DNA of 64,000 nucleotides from positions 2,420,501 to 2,484,500 of the forward strand of contig OZ017796.1 of the NCBI GenBank assembly GCA_963969395.1. The letters run 5' to 3'. Shown one piece after another: positions 25,800 through 37,342 of the stretch. This DNA comes from Pseudoscleropodium purum. Lineage: Eukaryota > Streptophyta > Bryopsida > Hypnales > Brachytheciaceae. How positions within the stretch are numbered: position 1 is the first letter of the stretch; every line of letters begins with the position of its first letter. The notes below the pieces were generated by a model that did no database searches, was not told the origin of the DNA, and saw only the letters and a list, made by a program, of their open reading frames with translations. Both the position numbers and the translations under genes were made by a program.

Positions 25800-27490
25800 G
25801 TACAACCATCACACTCACACGTTGCTACTTGCATCCGTTTTCATTTTATTGCAACCATCCACGTTGTCTTGCTCCTATAGAGCCAAGGTCTTCTTCGCTT
25901 CAATTAGAGCTCAAATTTCATGTTGGTTCCAATTAGCCCCTCACTCCTTGTACAAACCCTTAGCAAGTGTTGAAGCTTCAATGATGTCAACACTTGATGT
26001 AGTGTAGCCTACACCCAATAGTGAGTGTGCTCTAAAGATGGCACTGGGTGACACATGTGGATTCAATCTTGCACAACCAATAGTCATCAAGCACTAAGAT
26101 TAAAGTTCCTTAACATTTCTACCCTCAAAACGTTTAGTTCATCATTGTTGTCGTTGTGTTTTTAGCACGGCTCTATTACTACGAAGACACTGAATACAAA
26201 GGATTAGATAGAAGGGGATGTACCTTGAGTCATTGATGGCATGCTTAGATGGAGCCCTGCATCCACCGTCACATAAGCATGAGTGACGAATCTGGACTAT
26301 ATAATCTACCAATCCTTATACAACTTACAAATTTCTTGTATTGTACTTGGCGTGTGTGCAAATTTAATGCAAATTGCAATTTTCATGAGCATAAATTGCA
26401 AATCTTGGGAAAAAAAAAAGTTTAGTCACACGTATTAGAACTCTCATTGACCTGCCCTCTACCGAAATTAGCTTGATTTCTCTGCTACTGACGATTGTCC
26501 ACATTTCCTGCAAGACGATAATGGATTCCATTGAGTCATTGAATCTAGCTATAGTGCATGTATTGCAGCTGATAGGGAGAACATGATGACAAAAGATGAG
26601 TGACAGTAGTGATGAGAACTTGACAAGAATTTAGGGAATCCAGCTCCCTCTGAGATTTCCAAATTAAGTAGCGCCCTAATTTGATTATTGATTTGCAAGC
26701 TATGTCTAAGCTTGCTGCTTGTAATTAACTTGTCAACCATTTGCAGCTTCAGAAAAATCACACTCCACCTACCTCTTTCTTTTTTTAAATAAAAGTGCCC
26801 ATAAAAGACGCTCACACTTTAAATACCCTAACTGTGCTGCCTTAGATACAAGCACTCTTTCCTTCCTAACATCTAGCTTCTATGTTGATTTTAATGTTTC
26901 TTGAAAATTGTACCAATTGACGTGTTTAAAATCTAGCTGCTATTCAAATGTGATGTAATAGTGCTACTATCGGATGCCACATGGGCATCCATGTTAGATT
27001 AGAGGTTATGAATAACTCCCAGTGTGAATGCTTGCACAAGTTTCAAAATTTTCGATCACTCTAACATTGCTCTCTATGCCCGGTGCAAATGTACCTTAAG
27101 CTTTGCATGATACATCCAAAAATTGTGAATACCAAGTTAATTTATCATGATTTAATAATAAACTTTTGGCTTTTGATTTATATAACTAGCTCAACTGCTA
27201 TTGATTTGTAAAATTGGCGTGACCAATTCATTGTTTAAATAAGTAGTTTAAATTGACTTAATGTACTATACTGAAATTGAAATCAAATCATGTTTGGATA
27301 GGTACCATCCAGGAATCATGGATCAAATGCAGGATTAATTGATGGACTTACCCAAAGTACCATGGCTAGTTGGTTTACTTGGTTAACTTAGAAGGGAGTT
27401 TTGAAGCCAAAAAATTTACCTTGTATTCAAAGACACAATAGCTTTGTACCCTCCTCTTAGCATGGGTCTCCTCTTTCCTCAAAGCCTAAC
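25800..27490. other. Intergenic DNA, no gene recognised
   Basis: Short open frames only. This stretch may contain the right end of the Harbinger element, but no inverted terminal repeat was identified. Confidence 0.4.
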
Positions 27491-27499
27491 ATATTAAAA

Positions 27500-28609
27500 G
27501 AGATATGTGACATGCTTATTGCCATGAGAGATGCACGACAATCATTGAGTGCAAGAATTGTGTAACTTATAATCTTGGAAGTGTTATCTTCTTGTGTACC
27601 TAAGCTACTCGGAAAATTTACAATGAGTATAGAATGGTCACAAAATTTTTTGAAGCATCATTTGAAGTGGAGATATATATGTGCAACCATAGCATGTGGA
27701 AAACTTCCTTTAGATTGGGAGGATCAAAAAAGATTGATGGCTCTTAGAGTAGCTTATCTTGCAAAAGCTTATGATATTCCATTGGCTTTGGTGGTAAACA
27801 TGAATCAAATTGATAAATGTCATCTCTTGTATTACTGCAACTTCTACTTCACATCTTCAAAATATGGATGAAGAATGTCACAAACAAATTATTGGTAAAT
27901 GTTGAAATTTGACCTATGATTCTTCGATCACTGTAAACTAAAAACTTGAATTAAAGCATAGGGCTTATTGCCAATGCAAATTTTATATCATGTATATCAA
28001 AAAAATGATATGGCTTATTGCCAATTTGATTGAGAAGCAAAAAATGATATGGCTTATTGATTGTTGGTCAGTCACAAGTCAAAACAATTTTTAGATTGGA
28101 AGAAGGTTCAATATCCTTTCATTAGCATTTTATTTATTCCTACAAATTACACATCAAAGCTTCAACCTGCTGATGTGATTTTGCAAAGATCCCTTAAATG
28201 TGGCTTCACTATGCATTTCAAATGATGGTCCACTTATATTCAAGAACAAATAGAAAGTGGGACTAAGCATATTGAGCTTGATTTGAATATTGGAACATTG
28301 CAAGAAAAGTTATGCATTTGGTTGTTTGAAGCTTAGAAAACAATTGAATTGCAAATTGCCATGATTATTAAAGGATGGCAAAAATGTGGACTACTTAGAG
28401 CATTTGAGAGAAATTTTAAAGTACAAGCTATGGAAAAAAATACCGAAGGCTTATTGTTTGATATAGGGTCAAATGTAGGTGATGAGTGTAAGAAAGAGAT
28501 TGATTTGGATGACCAAGATTTAGAGGAATTGTTTGAGGACTCTGATATTTTTGGATTTGATGGCCAATTTATCAACGTAAATACAATGCTATATACTATA
28601 GTAGTATAG
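27500..28609 (+). pseudogene. pogo/Tigger-like DDE transposase relic
   Basis: The left part has a CENP-B/pogo-type segment (WSQNFLKHHLKW, CGKLPLDWEDQ, MALRVAYLAKAYDIP, then LVVNMNQID where LVVNxDQT is usual). After a scrambled middle, the right part resumes with KSKQFLDWKKVQYPFI, PTNYTSKLQPADVILQRSLK, LCIWLFEA and IKGWQKCGLLRAFERNF, ending in an acidic tail. The first catalytic Asp appears as Asn, and the usual DCWSVH motif is damaged. Several stops interrupt the frame, and the central section (about 27870-28060) is largely replaced by short repeats of 'atggcttattgccaat'. The element is therefore an internal-deletion relic. Confidence 0.7.
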
Positions 28610-29010
28610 TTGTATGCTATGTCATTCAATTATGTATTCTTTGGATTTTTTTATATTTATAAAGCAATCACCTTCATGTGTATATTATTTTTTATTTTTT
28701 ATTTTTTATTATTCTTTTTTCAGATTTCATATTATTTTCATTAATATTTTCTTTAATGTTCATATACACCATGTTATAATTTCTGAAAATTTCATTTAAT
28801 GCCCTCTTTTATATATATTTATATTATTTTTGAACAAATTTGACCCAAGTGTAGGATATTGCAGCCTAAGAATCTGATTTCATGTACGTTTTGAACAATG
28901 CACATTGATTGATCAGAGAATCACAGTCAATCAAAGGAGGTATCAACATTTTTATTTCACCTTCACTGAGGATTTATCATGACTGTAGGCATTCATGAGA
29001 GTGCAGAGAT
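28610..29010. other. T-rich intergenic stretch
   Basis: A run of T-rich low-complexity DNA (about 28670-28760) follows the pogo relic. No gene was recognised. Confidence 0.5.
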
Positions 29011-29019
29011 GTTTGGCTA

Positions 29020-31189
29020 ACATCTCTTCTATATTAGATTGATATCAAAATTGTAGGTAAAAATACCAAAGACATTCATAATGTTGTGTATAGGAAAGTG
29101 TTTATCTAACTCTTGCTTGAGCATCTTTTTAGCACTTATAATCATACAATAAGGCTAAGATGAGAATCTAAAAGTGAAAAAGCATATATGGACTTAGCTA
29201 TAGCAACAACTTAGATAGATAACGACAAAGCTAGGTACACTATTGTAGTTCAAGAAAAAAACTCATTCATGATATAACAAAGTCAAAGAACTTACTGGTG
29301 CATTCTACTTTCACTAATGCTACCACTGTTGCCCATAGGTCACAATCCACAGGTGTAAATTTGTTTATCATGGCACCTAAATGTCAATATAGTCGAATTG
29401 TCATTGCAATAAGTTATCTATGTGATGTGTATTCGTTCTTGGCTACATTCTAATAAATTATTGAAGCTCTGGAATTCATTGAAGTTGTAACATGTTGCTT
29501 TGTCCTCGTACATGCAATACAAGTCTCTTTGATAGACCTTCACTGCGGCAACAAAATGCATATATAGATGTCTTTTTTGTGTAAATTTTACGAGAGTGTC
29601 AATTGCCGCAAGCAAAGGCAACAATACACACATGCACAACAATGTAAATAGATCAAGAAGTAGAACCAGACAAGCTTGCAAACAAGAAAGACCAAGTCAT
29701 ATATGTTTGAATTAAACACAAACAGAGAAAGACATTAACAATATCTAAATAAGAATAGAAACAAAAAAATGCAGCAAAACTCACCTTAACCTTCGTATTG
29801 TCGTTGAGGTCTGCAATCATGTTCTACAATAGAATTTGGTACTCAGACAGCAATTGGAAGAGTGGTTTAATCAAGGAGTCCCAATGAGTTTGGACGTTCT
29901 TCAACAATTTGAGATCTTTAGCAGTTTAGCTAGTCGTGATCAATTTAGCTAGTTGTTTGAACTCAGAATATTGCTTAGGACTTTTGCAAAAGTAAGCATA
30001 CATCACACTCAAAAGTTTCTCAATGTTTGCAAAGATTCCAAGACAGGACAAAGCTTTGAAAGCTAATTTTGTAGCAATGAGTCTCACAATAGACCCCATT
30101 AACAAACGTAGTGTGGTTTTTTTTACTAGTTAGGTGATTCCAACTCTTGACCCTTGCAAATTGGATGCACCATTGGCACTAAAACTCAGTTTTTTTAGCT
30201 ATGGCCATTGCATCTAACCCACCACTGCTATTGACTCCTGCAATGATTAGTTCTATGAGGTTCTCTATAGTCATTGGACATTCCACTCTCTACAAAGACA
30301 GGAGTAAAGGAACCTTGACCCAATCCTGCACAATGTAACAATAGATAGATAGAAAATGATTGTTGTCAATAGTAGTCACCTTATTCATAGTCACAACAAG
30401 ATAATGAGTAAATTTTATGAACCTATAAGTCTCTTCAAAGACCTATCTATAAATGTAGCTTGCCATAATCCAAACAGAGCTGTCACACCAATGCGTAGAG
30501 GGAATATTAGACACATTCAAGAGTTTGTAAAGAGCAGCACAAGATCCAAATTCAACCATAGGACAACCATCAAACAAGAACTAAAAAAGAGTGGCCAATT
30601 GAATCTTTTTCTTCTAGGCTTCTACCGTGGCGCAATGATTGATCTGTTCCAAAACAATTGTTGGAAGCTTGGTTGTATAGAGCCTCAAATTCTTCCAATG
30701 TCTACAATTTATAGCCACATATTGTCACCTATTTTCACCTTGAATTGAAACCTATCTTTTTTTTGTAGTACTTTTTCCGTCATGCTTAAACAGGGTATCG
30801 GACTTGGGTGTCTTGATGCATAGCTTTTTCTCAAAAACTATACAAACTTTGCATTTCACCATGTATAATATGCAGTCATTGGCTATAATTCCCTCAGCCC
30901 AAGGTAACTTTGCTTCCCACAAAGCTTGAAACTTCTTGTGGCGATTGTACCCATTTTGAGCCTTAAACCGTTTATTCCGCGATGTGCCACCAATCTTCAA
31001 TGGTGGCAATTTAAAATCCAAATCAAGGTTGGATCCATCAAAGTCATCAAGGATCTCCAACAAGTTGGCACTATCTAAGTCTTCTAATTCCTTCAAAATT
31101 ATGATGAGAGGGGACTTGGCTCTAAGCACGACCATGTCTTCCAAACCAAAGGAAGATCCTAGTGCGATATTATTGTCAATAGACACCAA
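29020..31189 (-). pseudogene. hAT-superfamily transposase relic
   Basis: On the minus strand the N-terminal part (31189-30752) has an acidic leader and then a BED-like finger region with W.AKLPWAE, KCKVC and a later LFKHDGK. Downstream fragments in other frames include IEKLLSVMYAYFCKSPKQY, LKLLKNVQTHWDSLIKPLFQ and LSEYQILL. Next come PLLAAIDTLVKFTQKR, VAAVKVYQRDLYCMYEDKAT (29681-29418) and a KQELDKHFP fragment near 29.1 kb. This order is that of plant hAT-like proteins with an N-terminal zinc finger. Stops and frameshifts occur throughout. Non-autonomous hAT-type elements lie immediately beyond (31.9-33.2 kb). Confidence 0.65.
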
Positions 31190-31910
31190 TTTCTACTTCT
31201 TGTTGCCCTAGAATTGCTATTAGTCTTCATTGCTCAAGTACTCTTGTTTAGAACTCGACTCAACTCTTGGAACCTTAGGCATTGATCCATCAAAGACAAG
31301 CAACAAGAGTTGACCACCTCCACCGCCTTGTGTTGAATGAAAATAAGACTTCATCATCTAATTTCTTGCCTCTACCATTCACACTTCAATAATTGTGCTT
31401 CTTTTGTTGCCTTTTCTACCTTCTTCCTCGTAGATGATTGTGCAATGGATGTAGCACAAACCGTGTTTGCCATGATACTGCACTCTGCATCTTTGTAACC
31501 ACTCTCTATAATATCTAATTTCTAATTCACATCACAAAGCACAAGTACACTCCGAAGACATTGGAATGAGCAATAATTCAACCTTGAGAAATTGATCACC
31601 TCCATAAACAAGCAAGGGAAAATGCAACACACTCATGAAAACACCGCAAGTTTAGGATCAATTTGAAGTGCATGTAATGCAAAAAACTTGTATGAAGACA
31701 CATTGCCGCCATTGGAACAAAACATGGCAAACAAACAACACAATTACCCCCCAACAATTAAGAAAATGGGAATTGAAAGGCACTCTCCTCTGTAGTACAC
31801 AATGTAGACCTACATTAGAGCAGAAAGACTAGAAGGCTACGAAAAGAACTAGCAAAAGCTCTTGAAACCCTAGCCACAACTTAATAAAATAATTCTAGAA
31901 TCCAAGGTTG
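31190..31910. other. Intergenic DNA next to hAT relic
   Basis: No recognisable coding content. It may contain the 5' region of the hAT element that lies on the minus strand. Confidence 0.4.
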
Positions 31911-32320
31911 TCATAACGAACGAGTCAGGGTCATTGGATGGGACTTACAAACAAGTAAACCAAACAAGATGTCGAGACAATCCAAGCAGCTTTCATTTTA
32001 TAAGCCATGGAATTTTTCTGAATGACACGTCAATTTGTAGTGTGTTAGAACGTTGGAACTAAGGCGCAAATGTTGAGGTCAAGTGGAAATGTTAGTATAT
32101 GGGCATAGATGTCACCATCAGGGTTCAGACGCAAATGAGTACAGATGTCACCTTCAAGGTGTGGATGTAAGCGGTCAGGGCATGGATGGGAGGAGTGCCA
32201 ATTCACCCAAGATGAGGAACTTCAATGCATGCACCTAAATTAGGGACGTTAGGGCGCGGATAGTAGGTTAAGGTGCGGACTTTAGATATGGGTGCGGACA
32301 TTAGTCATACAACAAAGTAG
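31911..32320 (+). mobile_element. hAT-type non-autonomous element family E, left half
   Basis: It begins with GGTTGTCATAACG, matching the terminal repeat of the MITE at 32906. It then shares the 'gggtcat' and 'tgacacgtca' blocks with that MITE in the same order. Its inner part (about 32190-32290) matches 48570-48670, with 'aagatgaggaac', 'gcatgca' and repeated 'gtgcggac' motifs. No right terminus was found, so this is a partial copy. Confidence 0.55.
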
Positions 32321-32711
32321 GCAAGCATTTCAAATGCACTTGGACATAGGATTCATCCTTTTCATAGAGAGGTGGAAACCATTGATTGTAGCCATCTCTT
32401 ATTTTCAATTTGGAAAAGATCTTTAAGTACATGAAAGTCAAATGCCTAAAATAAGAGCTCTACCGACTAAGATTTGCAAGTGACTTCATAGAACATGTCC
32501 TCTTTCTTGTGGCGGAACTTCCTATTCTTTTCTTCCTCAAACACTTGAAAATTAGTCTCCAAACAAAAAAAAAATTTGGGAAGTTCATTCCTTATAACAT
32601 ACTAAATGATGGAAACTTGGGATACAAAATTCTTTGATGTTCATATTTTTTCTCCACTAGAGCAAATAGTTTTTTTTTGGGTAGGCTTTGTTTGTATAAT
32701 TTTGCTTTTGT

Positions 32712-33828
32712 TGGATTCATATTCAAGGGTGAATTTTGGGGGATAATTACTACAAGGGATTTGTTTTAATTGAAGTTACAAGTTATACTTTGTTGGAATC
32801 ATGTTCAAGGGTGTATTTTTGTAGATAATTGCTACAAGGTCTTGTTTTTTTATTTAAGTTACAAGTTGTTTTCTTCTAGATTCATGTTCAACGGTGTATT
32901 TTGGGCATGGTTGTCATAATGGGCGAGTTAGGGTCATCCGACGGTCCGGACGGTCCGGACGGCTTTAATTTTGTAACTTGTGCAATTTTGTGAAATGACA
33001 CGTCACCTCGTCCGCGCCCAATATGTTCCTTAATCCACATGGCATCTACGTGGCCTATTTTTCTGTTATCAGAAAGTCAACTATGTGTTGACTGTATCGG
33101 ACAGGCGGGACCTCTAACGGACAGGCGAACCGGACATCCGTCCACTATGACAACCATGATTTTGGGAGATAATTGCTACAAGGGATTCTTTTTTAATTGA
33201 AGTTACAAGTTATATTTTCTGGATCATGCTCAAGGGTGAATTTTTGTAGATGATTGCCATAAAAAATTCTTTTTTAATTGAAGTTACAAGTTATATTTTT
33301 TTGGGTTCATGTTCAAAGGTGAATTTTTGTGGATAATTGCTACAAAGAATTCTTTTTTAATTCAACATACAAGTTATATTTTTTTGGATTCATGTTCAAT
33401 GGCAAATTTTGGGAGATAATTGCTACAAGGCATTTTTTTTAATTCAAAGTACAAGTTGTATTTCTATGGATATTTGCTACAAGGGATTCTTTTTTAATTC
33501 AACATACAAGTTATATTTTTTTGGATTCATGTTCAAAGGCAAATTTTGGGAGATAATTGCTACAAGGCATTTTTAAAAATTCAAAGTACAAGTTGTATTT
33601 CTATGGATATTTGCTACAAGGGAATCTTTTTTAATTCAACATACAAGTTATATTTTTTGGGGTTCATGTTCAAGGGTGAATTTTTGTGGATAATTGCTAC
33701 AAGGGATTCTTTTTTAATTCAACCTACAAGTTTTATTCTTTTGTAGTTCAAATTCAAGGGCGAATTTTAGGGGATAATTGCTACAAAAGATTGTTTTTTA
33801 ATTCAACCTACAAGTTGTACTCTTTTGG
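32712..33828 (+). repeat. Tandem array of ~80-85-bp units
   Basis: About eleven units carry a 'ttcatgttcaagggtgaattttg' half and a 'gataattgctacaaggga.tc..tttaatt' half. Some units are shortened to about 57 bp. A long-plus-short pair of about 137 bp is repeated (33386-33523 and 33524-33660), giving a higher-order period. The third unit is split by a 253-bp MITE. Confidence 0.85.
32906..33158. mobile_element. 253-bp hAT-type MITE
   Basis: It has perfect 13-bp terminal inverted repeats, CATGGTTGTCATA at the left and its reverse complement at the right, continuing imperfectly inward. It is flanked by the 8-bp direct repeat ATTTTGGG (32898-32905 and 33159-33166). Neighbouring tandem units show the uninterrupted site, which confirms the insertion and its target duplication. 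An 8-bp duplication is the hallmark of the hAT superfamily. The interior is GC-rich with repeated 'cggtccgga' and has no coding capacity. Confidence 0.92.
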
Positions 33829-34416
33829 ATGCACGAATAAAATAAACTTTTTTAGATTCATCATAAATTTTCATGGATTTATGTTATTTTGGGAGAAAAA
33901 AGAATGCATTGTCATGAAAATCTTTTGGTTGAATAGCGGTCAGTGGTTTTGAATCAGGGTCATTAGTGCACGGACGATGTGGGTGCTTGATTATCCACCT
34001 TTGGTGAACAAGCGAACACAACCAAGTTCTTAGCTTTTATTCACTTTTTAATTTAAGGGGGTGTTATGAGCGTGGTCCATTGTGCCTTCTAAGCAATGAA
34101 TCTTGCTATTGTTTCTTAATTCTGTAGATGGGTGAAGAAATGCTTAGAGGCGTGAGTGATATAACAATCAGTCATTATTAATTGTCAAATTATTTACAAT
34201 GCTATAGTAAATCCTACAGTACTGAAGACCTACCTTCATGATTTTTTATATAATATCTCTTAAATTGAATCCTATATGTGACCATGGTTCCTTCCTAATT
34301 ATATGGGGGTTAGTCCCTTCGGCCCTCCTAACTACTTGCTATGTGATTGGATTTTCTCAAGTTACATTAACTTCCAACTCGATAGTCTGGGAAAATGGTT
34401 GTTGCCAACTTAGTGG
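33829..34416. other. Intergenic DNA left of the gypsy element
   Basis: No gene recognised. The stretch ends at the 4-bp target duplication GTGG of the LTR retrotransposon. Confidence 0.5.
34413..34416. repeat. Target site duplication of gypsy element (GTGG)
   Basis: GTGG precedes the 5' LTR and recurs at 43400-43403 directly after the 3' LTR. A fifth base A (34412) could pair with the last base of the 3' LTR, giving a 5-bp AGTGG alternative. Confidence 0.75.
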
Positions 34417-34735
34417 TGATGCAACTTATGTTGCCTTAGTTAACCGTGAGATGGATATCAAACATAGTATCATCCATTGGAAGAAATGTTATTCGTTGGT
34501 CCTAATATTTCGGTTAGATTATCATTCTCAAGGTTGCGGTTACTAGATAGCGGTTAGTAGGCAAAGGATAAGAGGGTCCAAGATCATGAGAGACACACAC
34601 AAAAAAAGAGGGGAGAGAGACTAGGACTAGGAGAAGCAATGTATGTTTCAAGGGAGGACATCAATAAATAAAGGAAATTTATGCTTACGGATCCGTGCAT
34701 GTTTGTTTGGAGTCCGGAAAATAATTCACGTATCA
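34417..34735 (+). repeat. 5' LTR (319 bp)
   Basis: It begins TGATGC and ends GTATCA, a short inverted terminal repeat. It is identical in length to the 3' LTR (43081-43399). The only difference seen is A versus G in the 'cctaat(a/g)tttcgg' segment. Confidence 0.96.
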
Positions 34736-34738
34736 TTT

Positions 34739-34756
34739 TGGTTCCGTTGCCGGGAC
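34739..34756 (+). other. Primer binding site, tRNA-Asp-like
   Basis: TGGTTCCGTTGCCGGGAC lies three bases after the 5' LTR. It resembles the TGGCGCCGTTGCCGGGGA type site, complementary to the 3' end of tRNA-Asp, that is used by Athila-group elements. A few positions differ. Confidence 0.75.
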
Positions 34757-35520
34757 ACAAATAGTCGAGTAGGGTGAGAGCTGGGCGTTTATTTTTATAG
34801 ATTTTCTATTGTTTTCGCTACAGGAATTTGATGTTCAGTGTTCTTTAATTTACTTTTGTTTTGTCCTGTTAAGTTTTTTATCGCAGTCAGCTCCGTTGAT
34901 GCGAGAGCTGCGAGGGAGCTGCGAGAGAGCTACGAGATAACTGCGCCACGGGGAAAAAAAAATAACGAGAGAGCGAAGCAGGACGGAGCTTGCGGGCTGG
35001 CCTGGCTGTAGGTCTGCGGCGGACGGAGCGACGGTGTCGGGTAGAGAGGAGCGTGCTTTAGGAACACACGGGGTGTTTGGCTGCAACTGTTGGTTGTACA
35101 CAGGGTGTCTTCTTCAATCTTCAGTCTTTAGTCTTCAAACGGTGCTCGTTGGCCTATCCTATATAGGCTCTAGATAGGTATAAGGGTCAAGGAAAGGATA
35201 AGAAACCACGGGATACGGGACGGGTAAAACGGGACAATAGACACGAGCTACCGTTCAAATGATGGGATCCTAAACTTCAAATTCACGGTCTGCTGGCCAA
35301 AACTCCAAACCGTGAGAACAAGCAAGTCTCGACCATGTGGGCCATTAACCCCACTTCGTCACCACGACAATAAATGGGGTTGGGTCTTGGTTTTACCCAG
35401 ACCGCCCGCAACCAGGGTTACAAAGCAAAAGGAAATAAAAGACAACGAGCCTCCAAATCAGGCTAGGAATAACAAAGCCACATCCCACACATACATATAA
35501 AAAAAACCCAAAACATTCCT

Positions 35521-35608
35521 CTTCAAGTCTTCAATCTTCAAGTCTTCAATCTTCAAGTCTTCAATCTTCAAGTCTTCAATCTTCAAGTCTTCAATCTTCA
35601 AGTCTTCA
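35521..35608. repeat. 15-bp tandem repeat in family A copy 3
   Basis: Five full copies and one partial copy of 'cttcaagtcttcaat' are perfectly repeated. The matching places in the other two A copies hold only diverged 'ttgaag' runs, so this is a recent expansion. Confidence 0.95.
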
Positions 35609-35689
35609 TGTTTTAAAAAAAACAATGAGAAATCTTCAAAGCCGTACCCTAAAGTAGCTGCGACCTTTTATCTAGTGCCACAGATGGTT

Positions 35690-36480
35690 CACAACTCCAA
35701 ATGCTAAGTGCAATAGCATTTTGAAAAGCTAACCCAGTAACCTAACACCTCTCCAAATTTCACTTCATTCTAAACTACTGTCCAAAAGTTATAGGCAAAC
35801 AAGGTGGCGGCTCTTCTCCTCCTCGCCAACCAACCACTGCCTCTTCAAACTTCTTATAACTTTTGACTTACAAACCCTGAACACAAGTGTGATAGCAATT
35901 TGGAAAGCTAACACATCCGGCTACAACATGTAAAAATTTCACTAAGAACTAAAACTCTGTCCATAAGTTATAGCCCAACAAAGTCTCGGTCTCCTATTTT
36001 GAGAACCCACTCAACCTCCAAACTTCTACACTCTATAATTTCTTCAATAAAACTCCAAATAGCTCGTGTGATAGCTATTTAGAGAGATAAATAAACAAAA
36101 TAGCACTCATAAAATTTTCAAAAGAAATCCTTATACTGACCAAAGGTTATGGCTCTCCAAAGCTTCGGCCTTGCTCTTCACAAGTGGCAGCCAACCTCCA
36201 AGTCATCACACCTCCATAACTTCTTCCTCCAAACTCCAAATCTTAAGTTTAATCACTCTTTGGAAAGCTAAGATTATGATGAACACGCTTCCAAAATCCT
36301 TCTTGCAACTTGATGGACTGAACGTTAGCTATGGCTTGACGAAGTCTCAGCCTTTTCTTCATGAAAGGCACTAAACTCCTCAAATTCAAATGCTCATAAC
36401 TTTTTCATCCTAACTCCAAATCAAACTTGCAAACTCATTTTGGAAAGGCAATTTCATAAGGAACAATCTTACCAAATTTC
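35690..36480 (-). repeat. ~180-bp tandem modules inside family A copy 3
   Basis: Five diverged modules are spaced about 175-190 bp apart. They are recognisable by 'tttggaaagctaa' at about 35710, 35900, 36080, 36255 and 36437. Each is followed by a 'ccaaa.ttatggc' block and an 'aactccaaat' block. The other A copies contain about three comparable modules. Confidence 0.65.
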
Positions 36481-36961
36481 ATTACCAAAGGCCTCATACA
36501 ATGAGAGATATCACTACTCGAAGTTTCGGATTTTCTCCCACACTCAAGTTTCTCTATTTTCTCCTACCCACACACACACTCTAAGCATCTTTTTCCCCCT
36601 TTTCCTCCCTATCTCAAGTGAGGGGTGGGGGCACATCAGCCCATGCCCCTACCAAGACCCCACCTAAGATGCCAAACTAAATCCCCATTCACACTCTCCC
36701 TTTATTCTAAAACCCAAGTTAACTTTTAAACACTAACTTCTCATTAAACGTTTAAAATCACACACTGTGATTTTAATAAAATACTCAAAGTATGAAATTA
36801 GTAACTAACATATAATAAATGCTCACTAGAGATAAAAAACTAGAGTTCCAATCACAGCTTCATTTCATCTGTAGAAAGTCGAGAATGCGTTTGATGGTGG
36901 CAGCAACGTAATTTGTACGCTCGGACTTCATCAATGGGTTGACTGGACCTTCCAACCAACG

Positions 36962-37342
36962 TTAGTGGCCACGACTACCCTCCACCGGCAGAGCCATACA
37001 ATAATAATGATCGATGTTTTTGCCCTCATAACTCGCTTCAAAAGTCACTTCCCGAGTGCCTGGCTCAACACACCCAACTTGGAGCAGGATTACCAAAACA
37101 CGAGCATTGGTATCAAGATTACCGTGCCATCGCCGCTCCACGCGAGGTTGCTTCGGCGGTCTAGAAGGCCCAGCTTCATCTCGAGGATGCCTAAGTGGCA
37201 AAGCAAGATCCCGTTCCAAAAGGGGTTGATCTGGCAGCTGTGACAATGAAAACTCGAATTCAGCCTCTGGTTGAAGCTCTTCATCTTGAGACTCAGAAAA
37301 AACCCTCCAGTTCGACATTCTAACTCTTAAAGTAGAAAACAA
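36962..37342 (-). CDS. Family A open frame, unknown function (126 aa)
   Basis: The frame encodes a 126-residue protein starting at the far right of the element. It has an acidic, Gln/Glu/Leu-rich N-terminal third (about residues 15-45). A Pro/Arg-rich middle containing RPPKQPRVERRWHG follows. The C-terminal region contains a hydrophobic ARVLVILLQVG stretch and then FEASYEGKN. Decayed versions with stops are traceable in the same position at about 600-960 and 43690-44040. No known family was recognised, and no signal peptide or clear membrane segment is seen. The internal Met 9 (MSNWRVF) aligns with the other copies and may be the real start. It could be an element gene or a chance frame preserved in the youngest copy. 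Confidence 0.4.
   Translation of the reverse strand: MFSTLRVRMSNWRVFSESQDEELQPEAEFEFSLSQLPDQPLLERDLALPLRHPRDEAGPSRPPKQPRVERRWHGNLDTNARVLVILLQVGCVEPGTREVTFEASYEGKNIDHYYCMALPVEGSRGH

Noticed and set aside
32712..33828. CRISPR-like array of repeats
   Set aside because: Units are contiguous and diverged without unique spacers of uniform length, and the genome is a plant.
34238..34416. Possible copia-type coding fragment flanking the gypsy 5' LTR
   Set aside because: The translation does not show the expected motifs when joined to the 3' flank.
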